The notes under the pieces: model-generated
The model's input: the letters and a program-made list of their open reading frames with translations, nothing else
The model's database searches: none
What the model was told of the DNA's origin: nothing
Made by a program: the position numbers and the translations under genes
Assembly: GCF_014207445.1 (NCBI RefSeq)
Contig: NZ_JACHEM010000002.1
Coordinates: 124,001-188,000, forward strand
Direction: 5' to 3'
Origin: Streptomyces candidus
Lineage (GTDB): Bacteria; Actinomycetota; Actinomycetes; Streptomycetales; Streptomycetaceae
Length of the DNA stretch: 64,000 nucleotides
Shown: one piece after another, positions 35,417-43,691 of the stretch
How positions within the stretch are numbered: the first letter of the stretch is position 1
Layout of the letters: each line of letters starts with the position of its first letter

Positions 35417-36081
35417 CAGTGACCTTCCTCGGGGCCCAGCGAACAGGCCGCCTCGACCTTCACGATCTCGTCCGTACGCATCATCACGTGCACCAGGTCG
35501 CCCTCCTGGAGCACCGTCTGGGAGGTCGGCAGGATCGCTTCGCCCAGTCGCGTGAGAAACGCGACACGCACGCCCGTCTCCTCCTGCAGCTTGCTGATCT
35601 TGTGCCCGATCCAGGACGGCGCGATGTGCACCTCCGCGAGCTGCACACCCCCGCTCGGGTCCCGCCACAGCGGCTCCGCCCCGGAGGGCAGCAGTCGGCG
35701 CAGCATCTGGTCGGCGGTCCACCGCACCGTGGCGACCGTCGGGATGCCCAGCCGCTGGTACACCTCCGCCCGGCGCGGGTCGTAGATGCGCGCGGCGACG
35801 TGCTCGATCCCGAACATCTCGCGGGCCACCCGGGCCGCGATGATGTTCGAGTTGTCGCCGCTGCTGACGGCGGCGAACGCGCCCGCGTCCTCGATGCCCG
35901 CCTCGCGGAGGGTGTCCTGGTCGAAACCGACACCGGTGACCCTGCGGCCACCGAAGCCGGAGCCCAGTCGGCGGAAGGCCGTGGGGTCCTGGTCGATCAC
36001 GGCGACCGTGTGCCCCTGCTGTTCCAGGGTCTGCGCGAGAGCGGCTCCCACTCGCCCGCAGCCCATGATGACGACGTGCAC
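35416..36081 (-). CDS. ceoB: TrkA/RCK potassium-uptake regulator (CeoB-like)
   Basis: A 221-aa paralogue of the following TrkA gene. The Rossmann motif is VVIMGCGRVGAALAQTLEQQ, with Asp ending strand 2 (AVIDQDP), then SSGDNSNIIAARVARE. The TrkA-C domain follows (VQLAEVHIAPSWIGHKISKL; LQEGDLVHVMM). The start codon is GTG at 36081 behind GGAAGGA. It is first in a two-gene operon and divergent from the KimA-like permease, the same arrangement as M. tuberculosis ceoB and its neighbouring permease gene, suggesting it gates that permease. Confidence 0.9.
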   Translation of the reverse strand: MHVVIMGCGRVGAALAQTLEQQGHTVAVIDQDPTAFRRLGSGFGGRRVTGVGFDQDTLREAGIEDAGAFAAVSSGDNSNIIAARVAREMFGIEHVAARIYDPRRAEVYQRLGIPTVATVRWTADQMLRRLLPSGAEPLWRDPSGGVQLAEVHIAPSWIGHKISKLQEETGVRVAFLTRLGEAILPTSQTVLQEGDLVHVMMRTDEIVKVEAACSLGPEEGH

Positions 36082-36136
36082 GTCCGTCCTTCCGGCCGTT
36101 AAGAGTCCATCAATAGTTTTCGTGTGCTTTTTGTCC

Positions 36137-36150
36137 GACTCACTAGAGTC
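36137..36150. promoter_or_regulatory. Short inverted repeat in the ceoB/permease divergent promoter region
   Basis: GACTC-ACTA-GAGTC lies in an A/T-richer patch (36095-36155) between the divergent genes, so it may be an operator. Arms are only 5 bp. Confidence 0.35.
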
Positions 36151-36300
36151 TCAGACCGCCGCCAAAGCTACACACGCGCGGTGGCCCGCGGGGACCCCTG
36201 GTGGCGACCTTCAACGTTGTGCAAAGGACGCATCGAGGATTCCCGGCGGGCCGGGGGTGGTGGACGAGCCACGCCCTTTCGACCGCTTACGATCCTCTGC

Positions 36301-38343
36301 GTGTCCAAACTGACCGACGTGCCCAAACGGATCCTGATCGGGCGGGCCCTGCGCAGCGACAAGCTGGGAGAAACGCTCCTCCCCAAGCGCATCGCACTTC
36401 CCGTCTTCGCCTCCGACCCGCTCTCCTCCGTCGCCTACGCGCCCGGAGAAGTCCTGCTCGTGCTCTCCATCGCGGGTGTCTCGGCGTACCACTTCAGTCC
36501 GTGGATCGCACTGGCGGTCGTCGTCCTGATGTTCACGGTCGTTGCCTCCTACCGGCAGAACGTGCACGCCTACCCGAGCGGCGGCGGCGACTACGAGGTC
36601 GCCAACACCAACCTCGGTCCGAAGGCCGGACTCACCGTCGCCAGCGCCCTGCTGGTCGACTACGTCCTGACCGTCGCCGTGTCGATCTCCTCGGGCATCG
36701 AGAACCTCGGCTCCGCCGTCCCCTTCGTCGTCGAGCACAAGGTCCTGTGCGCCGTCGCCGTCATCGTCCTGCTGACGCTCCTCAACCTGCGCGGAATGAA
36801 GGAGTCCGGGAAGCTCTTCGCGATCCCGACCTACGTCTTCGTCATCGGCGTGTTCATCATGCTGGCCTGGGGCGCCTACCGCGCCTTCACCGGCGACGAC
36901 ATGACCGCGCCCACCGCCGAGCTGGAGATCAAGCCCGAACACCCGGGCCTGGCCGGCTTCGCCCTGGTCTTCCTGCTGCTGCGCGCCTTCTCCTCCGGCT
37001 GCGCCGCCCTCACCGGCGTCGAGGCGATCTCCAACGGGGTGCCCGCCTTCCGCAAGCCGAAGTCGAAGAACGCGGCCTCGACACTGGCCATGATGGGCAC
37101 GCTGGCCGTCGTCATGTTCTGCGGCATCATCGCGCTCGCCATGGAGTCGGGCGTCAAGATGGCCGAGAAGCCGGCCGTCGACCTGGTCCGCGACGGAGTG
37201 CCGGTCGGCGACTCGTATGTCCAGAACCCGGTCATCTCCCAGGTCGCCGCCGCGGTCTTCGGCCAGGGCACGTTCTTCTTCGTGCTGCTCGCCGCGGCCA
37301 CCGCGCTGGTCCTGTTCCTGGCCGCCAACACGGCGTACAACGGCTTCCCGCTGCTCGGCTCGATCCTCGCCCAGGACCGCTACCTGCCCCGCCAGCTGCA
37401 CACCCGCGGCGACCGACTGGCCTTCTCCAACGGCATCGTGCTCCTCGCGGGCGCCGCCGTCCTGCTGGTCGTGGTCTACGGAGCCGACTCCACCAAGCTC
37501 ATCCAGCTCTACATCGTCGGCGTCTTCGTGTCCTTCACCCTGAGCCAGACCGGCATGGTCCGGCACTGGAACCGGCACCTGAAAACCACCAAGGACCCGG
37601 CCAAGCGCCGCCGCATGATCCGCTCGCGCGCGATCAACACCTTCGGCGCCTTCTTCACCGGTCTCGTCCTCGTCGTCGTCCTCGCCACCAAGTTCACCCA
37701 CGGCGCCTGGGTCGCCCTGCTCGGCATGGTGATCTTCTACGGAACGATGACCGCCATCCGCAAGCACTACGACCGGGTCGCCGACGAGATCGCCGCCGCC
37801 GACGGCCCCTCCGACGACAGCCTGCGCCCCTCCCGCGTGCACTCCATCGTCCTCGTCTCCAAGGTCCACAAGCCGACGCTGCGGGCACTCGCGTACGCCA
37901 AGCTGATGCGTTCGGACCGCCTCGAAGCGCTCTCCATCAGCGTCGACGCGACCGAGACGAAGGCGCTGCGCGACGACTGGGAGCGGCGCGGCATCAACGT
38001 CCCGCTCAAGATCCTCGACTCCCCGTACCGCGAGATCACCCGCCCGATCGTCGAGTACGTGAAGGGCCTGCGCCGCGAGAGCCCGCGCGACGTGGTCTCC
38101 GTCTACATCCCCGAGTACGTGGTCGGCCACTGGTACGAGCACCTCCTGCACAACCAGTCCGCCCTGCGCCTCAAGGGCCGCCTTCTGTTCACCCCGGGCG
38201 TGATGGTGACCTCCGTCCCGTACCAGCTGGAGTCCTCCGAAGCGGCCAAGAAGCGCGCCAAGAAGCGCCAGGACTGGAACGCTCCGGGCGCGGTACGGCG
38301 GGGCCCGGTCGACCGTCGCCCCAAGGAGACCTCGAAGAACTGA
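36301..38343 (+). CDS. APC-superfamily permease, KimA/YdaO-like, probable K+ uptake
   Basis: A 680-aa protein with about 12 helices and a ~180-residue cytoplasmic C-terminal domain (LRPSRVHSIVLVSKVHKPTL onward). Early motifs LPKRIALPVFASDPLSSVAYAPGE (split as LPKRIALPVFASDPLSS and VAYAPGE) and ASYRQNVHAYPSGGGDYEVA match KimA-type transporters; Bacillus KimA imports K+ with H+ and is inhibited by c-di-AMP. K+ specificity here is inferred from family and from the divergent Trk regulators. GTG at 36301 begins SKLTDVPKRIL. No clear ribosome site is visible, and upstream in-frame starts exist but read unconvincingly. The c-di-AMP riboswitch seen upstream of some kimA genes was not recognised here. 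Confidence 0.85.
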   Translation: MSKLTDVPKRILIGRALRSDKLGETLLPKRIALPVFASDPLSSVAYAPGEVLLVLSIAGVSAYHFSPWIALAVVVLMFTVVASYRQNVHAYPSGGGDYEVANTNLGPKAGLTVASALLVDYVLTVAVSISSGIENLGSAVPFVVEHKVLCAVAVIVLLTLLNLRGMKESGKLFAIPTYVFVIGVFIMLAWGAYRAFTGDDMTAPTAELEIKPEHPGLAGFALVFLLLRAFSSGCAALTGVEAISNGVPAFRKPKSKNAASTLAMMGTLAVVMFCGIIALAMESGVKMAEKPAVDLVRDGVPVGDSYVQNPVISQVAAAVFGQGTFFFVLLAAATALVLFLAANTAYNGFPLLGSILAQDRYLPRQLHTRGDRLAFSNGIVLLAGAAVLLVVVYGADSTKLIQLYIVGVFVSFTLSQTGMVRHWNRHLKTTKDPAKRRRMIRSRAINTFGAFFTGLVLVVVLATKFTHGAWVALLGMVIFYGTMTAIRKHYDRVADEIAAADGPSDDSLRPSRVHSIVLVSKVHKPTLRALAYAKLMRSDRLEALSISVDATETKALRDDWERRGINVPLKILDSPYREITRPIVEYVKGLRRESPRDVVSVYIPEYVVGHWYEHLLHNQSALRLKGRLLFTPGVMVTSVPYQLESSEAAKKRAKKRQDWNAPGAVRRGPVDRRPKETSKN

Positions 38344-38476
38344 CCCCTGCCTCGGCCGCCCGAACGGCCGGGACGGACGGTCAGGCTTGCCTTGGTAGGA
38401 CGGCCGGACGACACCCACGTAGACTGGTGGGCTGTTGTCCGGCCGTTTCCCTTTGATCCCCTGGAGCCACCCCACC

Positions 38477-39994
38477 ATGCAGTCCGAACCCCAGGCATCG
38501 AAGGAAGCGGCCGCCCCGCAGGAGCCCAAGGCCGCGCCGCTCGGTACGGAGCCGACCGCCGCGCCTGCCGCGCCCGTCGCGCCTGCCGCTCACGAGCCGG
38601 CGACCGCGCCCGTCGGCCAGGACCCCGCGACGGCGCCCGTCGGCCCGGAGCCCACGAACTCGCCGATCGGCCAGGAGCCCAAGGTCTCCCTCGTCGGCAC
38701 GGAGTACGAGGTCGAGGTCGGCCCCGTCGCGCACGGCGGCCACTGCATCGCCCGTACCGCCGAGGGCCAGGTCCTCTTCGTACGGCACACCCTTCCCGGC
38801 GAGAAGATCATCGCCCGAGTCACCGACGGTGACGAGGGCGCCCGCTTCCTGCGCGCCGACGCGGTGACGATCCTGGAAGCGTCCAAGGACCGCGTCGAAG
38901 CCCCCTGCCCGTTCTCCGGACCCGGCAAGTGCGGCGGCTGCGACTGGCAGCACGCCAAGCCCGGTGCCCAGCGCCGCCTCAAGGGCGAGGTCGTCGCCGA
39001 ACAGCTGCTGCGCCTCGCGGGCCTCACGCCCGAGGAAGCCGGCTGGGACGGCACGGTCATGCCCGCCGAGGGCGACAAACTCCCCGCCGGCCAGGTCCCG
39101 CAGTGGCGCACCCGCGTCCAGTACGCCGTCGACGCCGAAGGCCGGGCCGGGCTGCGCAAGCACCGCTCGCACGACATCCAGCCCATCGACCACTGCATGA
39201 TCGCCGCCCCCGGAGTCTCCGAACTCGGCATCGAGAAGCGCGACTGGCCGCAGATGGCCTCCGTCGAGGCCATCGCCGCCACCGGGTCCAGCGACCGCCA
39301 GGTCGTCCTCACCCCCACCCCCGGCGGCCGCCTCCCGCTCGTCGAACTCGACAAGCCCGTCTCGGTCCTGCGCGTCCACGAGAAGGACGGCGGCGTCCAC
39401 AAGGTGCACGGCCGCGCCTTCGTCCGCGAGCGCGCCGACGGCCGCACCTACCGCGTCGGCATGGGCGGCTTCTGGCAGATCCACCCGCAGGCCGCCGACA
39501 CCCTGATGCGCGCGGTCATGCAGGGCCTCATGCCCCGCAAGGGCGAGACCGCCCTCGACCTCTACTGCGGCGTCGGCCTCTTCGCGGGCTCGATCGCCGA
39601 ACGCGTCGGCGACCAGGGCGCCGTCCTCGGCATCGAATCCGGCAAGCGCGCCGTGGAGGACGCCCGCCACAACCTGGCCTCGATGCCCCACGTGCGCATC
39701 GAACAGGGCAAGGTCGAGCAGGTCCTCCCGCGCACCGGCATCACGGAAACCGACCTGATCGTCCTCGACCCGCCCCGCGCGGGCGCCGGCAAGCAGACGG
39801 TCAAGCACCTGTCGACGCTGGGAGCGCGCCGCATCGCCTACGTGGCCTGCGACCCGGCGGCACTGGCGCGGGACCTGGGGTACTTCAAGGAGGGCGGCTA
39901 CAGGGTGCGGACGCTGCGGGCGTTCGACCTGTTTCCGATGACGCATCATGTGGAGTGCGTGGCGATTCTGGAGCCGGCCGCAAAGAGCGCCTGA
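38477..39994 (+). CDS. TrmA/RumA-family SAM-dependent RNA uracil-C5 methyltransferase
   Basis: A 505-aa protein. Residues 1-68 are Ala/Pro-rich with imperfect repeats of PVGQDP/PVGPEP type, absent from typical family members. A TRAM domain follows (LVGTEYEVEVGPVAHGGHCI), then Fe-S-type cysteines (CPFSGPGKCGGCDW and a later HCMIA), the SAM site ALDLYCGVGLFAGSIAE, the LDPPRAG motif and catalytic Cys in VACDPAALARDL. It methylates a uridine in rRNA or tRNA; the target is not known. The M. tuberculosis equivalent, Rv2689c, also sits next to the permease gene. ATG at 38477. Confidence 0.9.
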   Translation: MQSEPQASKEAAAPQEPKAAPLGTEPTAAPAAPVAPAAHEPATAPVGQDPATAPVGPEPTNSPIGQEPKVSLVGTEYEVEVGPVAHGGHCIARTAEGQVLFVRHTLPGEKIIARVTDGDEGARFLRADAVTILEASKDRVEAPCPFSGPGKCGGCDWQHAKPGAQRRLKGEVVAEQLLRLAGLTPEEAGWDGTVMPAEGDKLPAGQVPQWRTRVQYAVDAEGRAGLRKHRSHDIQPIDHCMIAAPGVSELGIEKRDWPQMASVEAIAATGSSDRQVVLTPTPGGRLPLVELDKPVSVLRVHEKDGGVHKVHGRAFVRERADGRTYRVGMGGFWQIHPQAADTLMRAVMQGLMPRKGETALDLYCGVGLFAGSIAERVGDQGAVLGIESGKRAVEDARHNLASMPHVRIEQGKVEQVLPRTGITETDLIVLDPPRAGAGKQTVKHLSTLGARRIAYVACDPAALARDLGYFKEGGYRVRTLRAFDLFPMTHHVECVAILEPAAKSA

Positions 39995-40033
39995 CCTCCG
40001 AATTACCCGCAGGGTCATCGGCTCGACCGGTTT

Positions 40034-40054
40034 CTTCACGTGCATCACGTGAAG
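40034..40054. promoter_or_regulatory. Perfect inverted repeat between convergent genes
   Basis: CTTCACGTG-CAT-CACGTGAAG, 9-bp arms with a 3-nt spacer, in a relatively A/T-rich 200-nt gap 40 nt after the methyltransferase stop. It could be a weak terminator for either gene or a protein-binding site; its position downstream of both genes favours termination. Confidence 0.45.
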
Positions 40055-40199
40055 CGTGCACCATTCTTTTAAGCCTGCCGCATCATGGTCCTGACCTGCT
40101 GATTATGTGTGCAGGTACGTGAGGTAGAGGTGATACCGGGTGGTGCACGACTGCTGAGCGACGCCTTGCGAGGTCGGCGGTTTTCGGACCCCGTTGCCC

Positions 40200-41264
40200 T
40201 TACTCGTCCCAGCGTGGGTCGGCGGGGCCGGTGTCGCCCATGGCTTTGCGGTCCGCGTCGGTCCATTTGCGGGTGTCGCGGGGGGTGACGTACGGCTCCT
40301 CCGTCTGCGGGTGGCCGCCGATGACGGCTCGCTCACGGGCCATTTCCGCGTCGAATTCCAGGCCGAGCAGAATGGCCAGGTTCGTGATCCACAGCCAGAC
40401 CAGGAAGATGATCACGCCTGCCAGAGTGCCGTAGGTCTTGTTGTAGGAACCGAAGTTGGCGACGTAGAAGGCGAAGGCAGCTGATGCCAGCATCCAGATC
40501 AGCAACGCCAGCAGGCTGCCCAGCGATACGAACTTGAAGCCCCGGCCCTTGGCGTTCGGCGCCGCCCAGTACAGGAGCGCCAGCATGATGGTCACCAGCA
40601 ACACCAGGACGGGCCATTTGGCGATCGACCAGACGGTCATGGCCGTGTCACCGATACCCAGAGCGGTGCCGATCTGGCGGGCGATACCGCCCGAGAGCAC
40701 GACGATCAGCGCGCTCGCACAGGCCAGCACCATCAGCACCAGCGTCAGGCCGACGCGGACCGGGAGCACTTTCCAGGCCGGGCGGCCCTCGGGCACGTCG
40801 TACACGGCGTTCGAGGCCCGGATGAACGCGGCGATGTAGCCGGACGCGGACCACAGTGCGGCCAGCAGACCCACGATGGCCACGACCCAGCCGGTTCCGC
40901 TGCTGGACTGCAGCTGGGTCACCGCGTTGGTGAGTACGTCGCGTGCCGCTCCCGGGACGAGTTTCTGCAAGTTGTCCAAGACGGTCTGAGTGGTCTCCTT
41001 GCCCGCGATGCCGAGCAGGGAGACCAGCACCAGCAGAGCCGGGAACAGGGCCAGGACGCCGTAGTACGTCAGAGCAGCGGCCCGGTCGGCCAGCTCGTCC
41101 CGTTTGAACTCGCTCAGCGTGCGCTTCAACACCGCACCCCACGAACCCCTGCCGAGCTTCGTGGGCGATTCGGGCGAGTCACGGCGCGGCTGCGCGTACG
41201 AACCGGGGCCCGGCCGGCTTCCCTCCGGACCCACGCTGTCCCGATCATGCATTTCGTTCGCCAT
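40200..41264 (-). CDS. YihY/BrkB-family membrane protein
   Basis: A 354-aa integral membrane protein with ~45 polar N-terminal residues, six helices and a polar tail (TEEPYVTPRDTRKWTDADRK). The family fingerprint is DRAAALTYYGVLALFPALLV after the first amphipathic segment, then SGYIAAFIRASNAVYDV and YVANFGSYNKTYGTLAGVII. Formerly annotated as ribonuclease BN, but that activity is not supported for this family; the role is unknown, possibly envelope homeostasis. ATG at 41264 (MANEMHD). The hairpin at 41341-41381 isolates it from the upstream operon. Confidence 0.88.
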   Translation of the reverse strand: MANEMHDRDSVGPEGSRPGPGSYAQPRRDSPESPTKLGRGSWGAVLKRTLSEFKRDELADRAAALTYYGVLALFPALLVLVSLLGIAGKETTQTVLDNLQKLVPGAARDVLTNAVTQLQSSSGTGWVVAIVGLLAALWSASGYIAAFIRASNAVYDVPEGRPAWKVLPVRVGLTLVLMVLACASALIVVLSGGIARQIGTALGIGDTAMTVWSIAKWPVLVLLVTIMLALLYWAAPNAKGRGFKFVSLGSLLALLIWMLASAAFAFYVANFGSYNKTYGTLAGVIIFLVWLWITNLAILLGLEFDAEMARERAVIGGHPQTEEPYVTPRDTRKWTDADRKAMGDTGPADPRWDE

Positions 41265-41340
41265 AGGAACCACGCAACCGCAACGGTGTACGGGCGGCGA
41301 CCTCACGGCCGTGTCATACCGCCGGACGGACGAGACATCC

Positions 41341-41381
41341 GTCGGGCGAGGGCCCTGGAGTGCAGGGGGCCCTCGCCCGAC
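41341..41381. terminator. Terminator hairpin after the DUF3618 operon
   Basis: GTCGGGCGAGGGCCC (41341-41355) pairs perfectly with GGGCCCTCGCCCGAC (41367-41381), and the loop can add CCTG/CAGG pairs. It lies 41 nt past the end of the leftward three-gene operon and upstream of the YihY gene. Confidence 0.85.
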
Positions 41382-41421
41382 GCCGAGCGCGTGGTGGCGG
41401 ACCGGTCGTGGAGCGGCCGCG

Positions 41422-42063
41422 TCAGCTGCCGGCTTCCCGGGCGGCGTCCTGGCCGACCTCGCGCAGCCCCGTTCCCGCCTCCTGCCCGGCGTCCTGCGCT
41501 TTCTGCTTCGTGGTCTGAGCCGCGTCCTGGGCCGTGCTCCTCACCGCGTCCACGGCTTCCGTGACAGGCTCGCGCATGTCCTCCCTGACGTCCTGAGCGA
41601 CGTCCTGGGCGGTCTGCTTCACGGGGCCGAGGAGTTCGTCGGAGTGTTCGCGGAGCTGTGCGCCGACGTGCTCCTCCGCGTCCGTGGTGGGGAGCAGCGC
41701 AGCCGCGAGCATGCCGGCGCCGAAGGCGATGACGCCCGCTGCGACGGGGCTGCCCTGCGTCTGCCGTGTGATCCGGTCGGGGGCCTCGCGGACAGACCGG
41801 CCCACTTGGTCAGCGGTGTGCTTGACGGTCTCGCCCGCCTGCCCCGCAGCGTCCGCGACGCCATGCGCACCTGAGGCTGGAGTGTCGCTCGCCGCTCCCA
41901 TCACACGCTCCTTCACGCGGGTGATCCGCCGCTGCGTGGCGTCCGCCTTGCGCCGTGCTGCCCTCCCCGGGGAGACCTTGTCCGCGAGACGGTCCACGTT
42001 GTGGGCGAGGTGGGCCCGGGTGTCTTCCACGTCGGACTTCAGCTCGTCGGGTTGCGTACCCAT
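41422..42063 (-). CDS. DUF3618 protein
   Basis: A 213-aa protein with the DUF3618 signature at its N-terminus (QPDELKSDVEDTRAHLAHNV, DRLADKVSPGR). A long amphipathic, Gln/Asp/Ala-rich region follows, with one membrane segment near 107-127 (SPVAAGVIAFGAGMLAAALL) and repeated AQDxxQ/VRED-like helices resembling LEA proteins. Probably peripheral to the membrane and stress-related, by analogy. ATG at 42063 behind AGGAGGA. Its first 25 nt overlap the end of the holin-like gene. Confidence 0.85.
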   Translation of the reverse strand: MGTQPDELKSDVEDTRAHLAHNVDRLADKVSPGRAARRKADATQRRITRVKERVMGAASDTPASGAHGVADAAGQAGETVKHTADQVGRSVREAPDRITRQTQGSPVAAGVIAFGAGMLAAALLPTTDAEEHVGAQLREHSDELLGPVKQTAQDVAQDVREDMREPVTEAVDAVRSTAQDAAQTTKQKAQDAGQEAGTGLREVGQDAAREAGS

Positions 42064-42491
42064 CGGGCGTCCTCCTTCAGCGTTTCCACAGTGCGTTCGG
42101 GCTTTGCGTTGACCGTCTTGAGGCGTTTGCGGCCGACCGCGAAGAGAACGGCCGCAAGGAGCGCCCAGAACCCGGTCACGATGAGCGCGGCCCAGGCCAG
42201 GTCGACCACGTGCGCGAGTCCGAAGACGGCCGCCAGACTGCCCATCAGCAGCACCAGGTGACCGGCGTACCCGGAGCCGGCGAGCAGTCCCGCCGCCTTG
42301 CCCGCCCGGGTCGCACTCTCCTTGATCTCGGCCTTGGCCAGTTCGACCTCCTCGCGCACCAACTGCGTGAGGTCTTCGCTGATCTCGCCGACCAGCTCTC
42401 CGATGGAAGGGTCCGCCGACGGTACGCGGGTGGAACCGGCGGGCGGGACGTCCGGCTCGGCGACAGTGTGTTCCGAAGATGGTGTGACCAC
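42039..42491 (-). CDS. Phage-holin-family (Actinobacteria holin-X, DUF1469-like) membrane protein
   Basis: A 150-aa protein: ~30 polar residues, the signature helix IGELVGEISEDLTQLVREEV then ELAKAEIKES, and two membrane helices (about 68-90 and 97-118). Despite the name these chromosomal proteins are not linked to lysis; they recur with DUF3618 genes in actinobacterial stress loci. GTG at 42491, with GGAG upstream. It overlaps the following DUF3618 gene by 25 nt and follows the LEA-like gene after 19 nt. Confidence 0.86.
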   Translation of the reverse strand: MVTPSSEHTVAEPDVPPAGSTRVPSADPSIGELVGEISEDLTQLVREEVELAKAEIKESATRAGKAAGLLAGSGYAGHLVLLMGSLAAVFGLAHVVDLAWAALIVTGFWALLAAVLFAVGRKRLKTVNAKPERTVETLKEDARWVRNPTS

Positions 42492-42510
42492 GACTCCGAT
42501 TCCCCTCTCC

Positions 42511-43218
42511 TTACGGCTGCTGCGGATCCGGATACGGGTCGCTCACCGGCACCGGCCCCGGAGCGACATCTCCTCCGTAGGACGGGGTGAGGGGCGGCGA
42601 GACCGGTGCCGGGTGGGCCCCCTGGGCTCGCGGTGCCTCCCGTCCCGTACCGGCCTGAGGCGTGTCTCCGACCGCCCTGCCGTCCGTCGTGCTCGCGGGG
42701 TGCTCGCCTCCGCCGTCCGCGGACTTCGCGCCCTTGGCGAGCCGGGCGGTGGCGAAGCCCGCGAGCGCCGCGCCCGCCAGGAACGCCCCGGGGCGACGGC
42801 GTGCGAAGTCCTGCAGGTCACTGAGGAGACCGTCCGGCCCTCTGTCCTCCAGGCGGGAGGCGGCCTGGTGCCCGCGGTCCGCTATCTGTTTCACCGCGCC
42901 GGCAACGGAAGAGTCGCCCTCGCCGTTACGGCTCATGTCGTGCAGTTCGTCGGCCAGCCGCCGTACGTTGTCCGCCAGGCGCTGTGTCTGCGAGCGCGCC
43001 TGTGTCTCCAGCTGGCTCCGCAGTTCGCCCACAACGTCCTGGGCCCGTCCCGTGGCCTCACCCACCACACCGGCTGCCTGTTCCCTGGCGGTGCCGGCCA
43101 CGTCACCGGCCTTGTCGGCCACCAGACCGGTACCTTCGCTCGCCTTGTCCCGTACGGTCTGTGCCGTTGTCGTCGTCGTTCCGTCGCCCGGACGGCTCGA
43201 ACTTTCGAAGTCGCTCAA
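42511..43218 (-). CDS. LEA-like/apolipoprotein-like helical protein with one membrane segment
   Basis: A 235-aa protein. Residues ~20-90 form Ala/Gln/Glu-rich amphipathic helix repeats (TVRDKASEGTGLVADKAGDV; AREQAAGVVGEATGRAQDVV), then an RxLADxLHDMS segment. A short hydrophobic stretch follows (PGAFLAGAALAGFATARLAK), then a Pro-rich tail. It may coat membranes or the cell wall under desiccation or osmotic stress, by resemblance to LEA proteins. The start codon is TTG at 43218 (SDFESSS), confirmed by AGGAGGAGC just upstream. It leads the three-gene operon. Confidence 0.78.
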   Translation of the reverse strand: MSDFESSSRPGDGTTTTTAQTVRDKASEGTGLVADKAGDVAGTAREQAAGVVGEATGRAQDVVGELRSQLETQARSQTQRLADNVRRLADELHDMSRNGEGDSSVAGAVKQIADRGHQAASRLEDRGPDGLLSDLQDFARRRPGAFLAGAALAGFATARLAKGAKSADGGGEHPASTTDGRAVGDTPQAGTGREAPRAQGAHPAPVSPPLTPSYGGDVAPGPVPVSDPYPDPQQP

Positions 43219-43691
43219 AGCTCCTCCTAGGTCGGCCCTGCTTGGGGGAGGTGCGTCGTGCCGGACCCCCTCGACGTCTCCTCAATGGTCGCAAAGGCCG
43301 CGTACATGCGCGATTGGGGGCATATCGCACTTCCTCTGAGCGACGCATCGGGCTGATTCGTTTCGGAAGGGCTGGTCCCGCGTGCGGCTGTGGACGCCTG
43401 GGAGCGTACGGACCGGCTGCGGTGCAGGCGAGAACTGCAGAGGGCCGCGTTCTCTGCTGTTCGTCGCAGCCACCAGAGCCCGGGACGAGTTCGCCCTTGC
43501 GTGGCGAGGTGAGCCCAGCCGCTTCCTTCGATCGCTGGGAGCGGAGGGTCGCTGACCCGTGGTGGGAGCGGGACGGATCGTCGCCTGACCGATGGGGCAG
43601 CTCGCAAGGCAGGTGGCGGATTGCAGGAAGGGGAAACCGCCCGTCCGTGGCAGCAGGGTGCGCTGTGCTCGCTGCGAGTCCTGCGGCCCGG
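43219..43691. other. Intergenic region between the LEA-like operon and the caspase-helicase gene
   Basis: 473 nt without a supported gene. Promoter elements for the leftward LEA-like operon must lie here; no sigma-B-like GGGTAC box was found. Possible frames are Arg/Ser-rich shadows with no ribosome site. No obvious terminator for the caspase-helicase gene was seen. Confidence 0.55.

Noticed and set aside
36082..36300. A possible c-di-AMP (ydaO-type) riboswitch before the KimA-like gene
   Set aside because: I looked for the conserved motifs of that class and could not align them; only a short inverted repeat is visible.
36211..38529. A 772-codon minus-strand frame opposite the KimA-like permease, and a 751-codon + frame beside it
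   Set aside because: Both are low-complexity shadows of the permease gene, which shows transmembrane helices and family motifs.
40200..41264. Ribonuclease BN as function of the YihY-type protein
   Set aside because: The old name came from a misassignment; the sequence is a six-helix membrane protein with no metallo-beta-lactamase RNase motif.
42039..42491. A prophage or lysis cassette, suggested by the holin-family gene
   Set aside because: There is no endolysin, integrase or structural phage gene nearby. Holin-X proteins are common chromosomal membrane proteins beside DUF3618.
43219..43691. Arg/Ser-rich frames in the gap next to the caspase-helicase gene
   Set aside because: They lack ribosome sites and plausible composition, so no gene is called.
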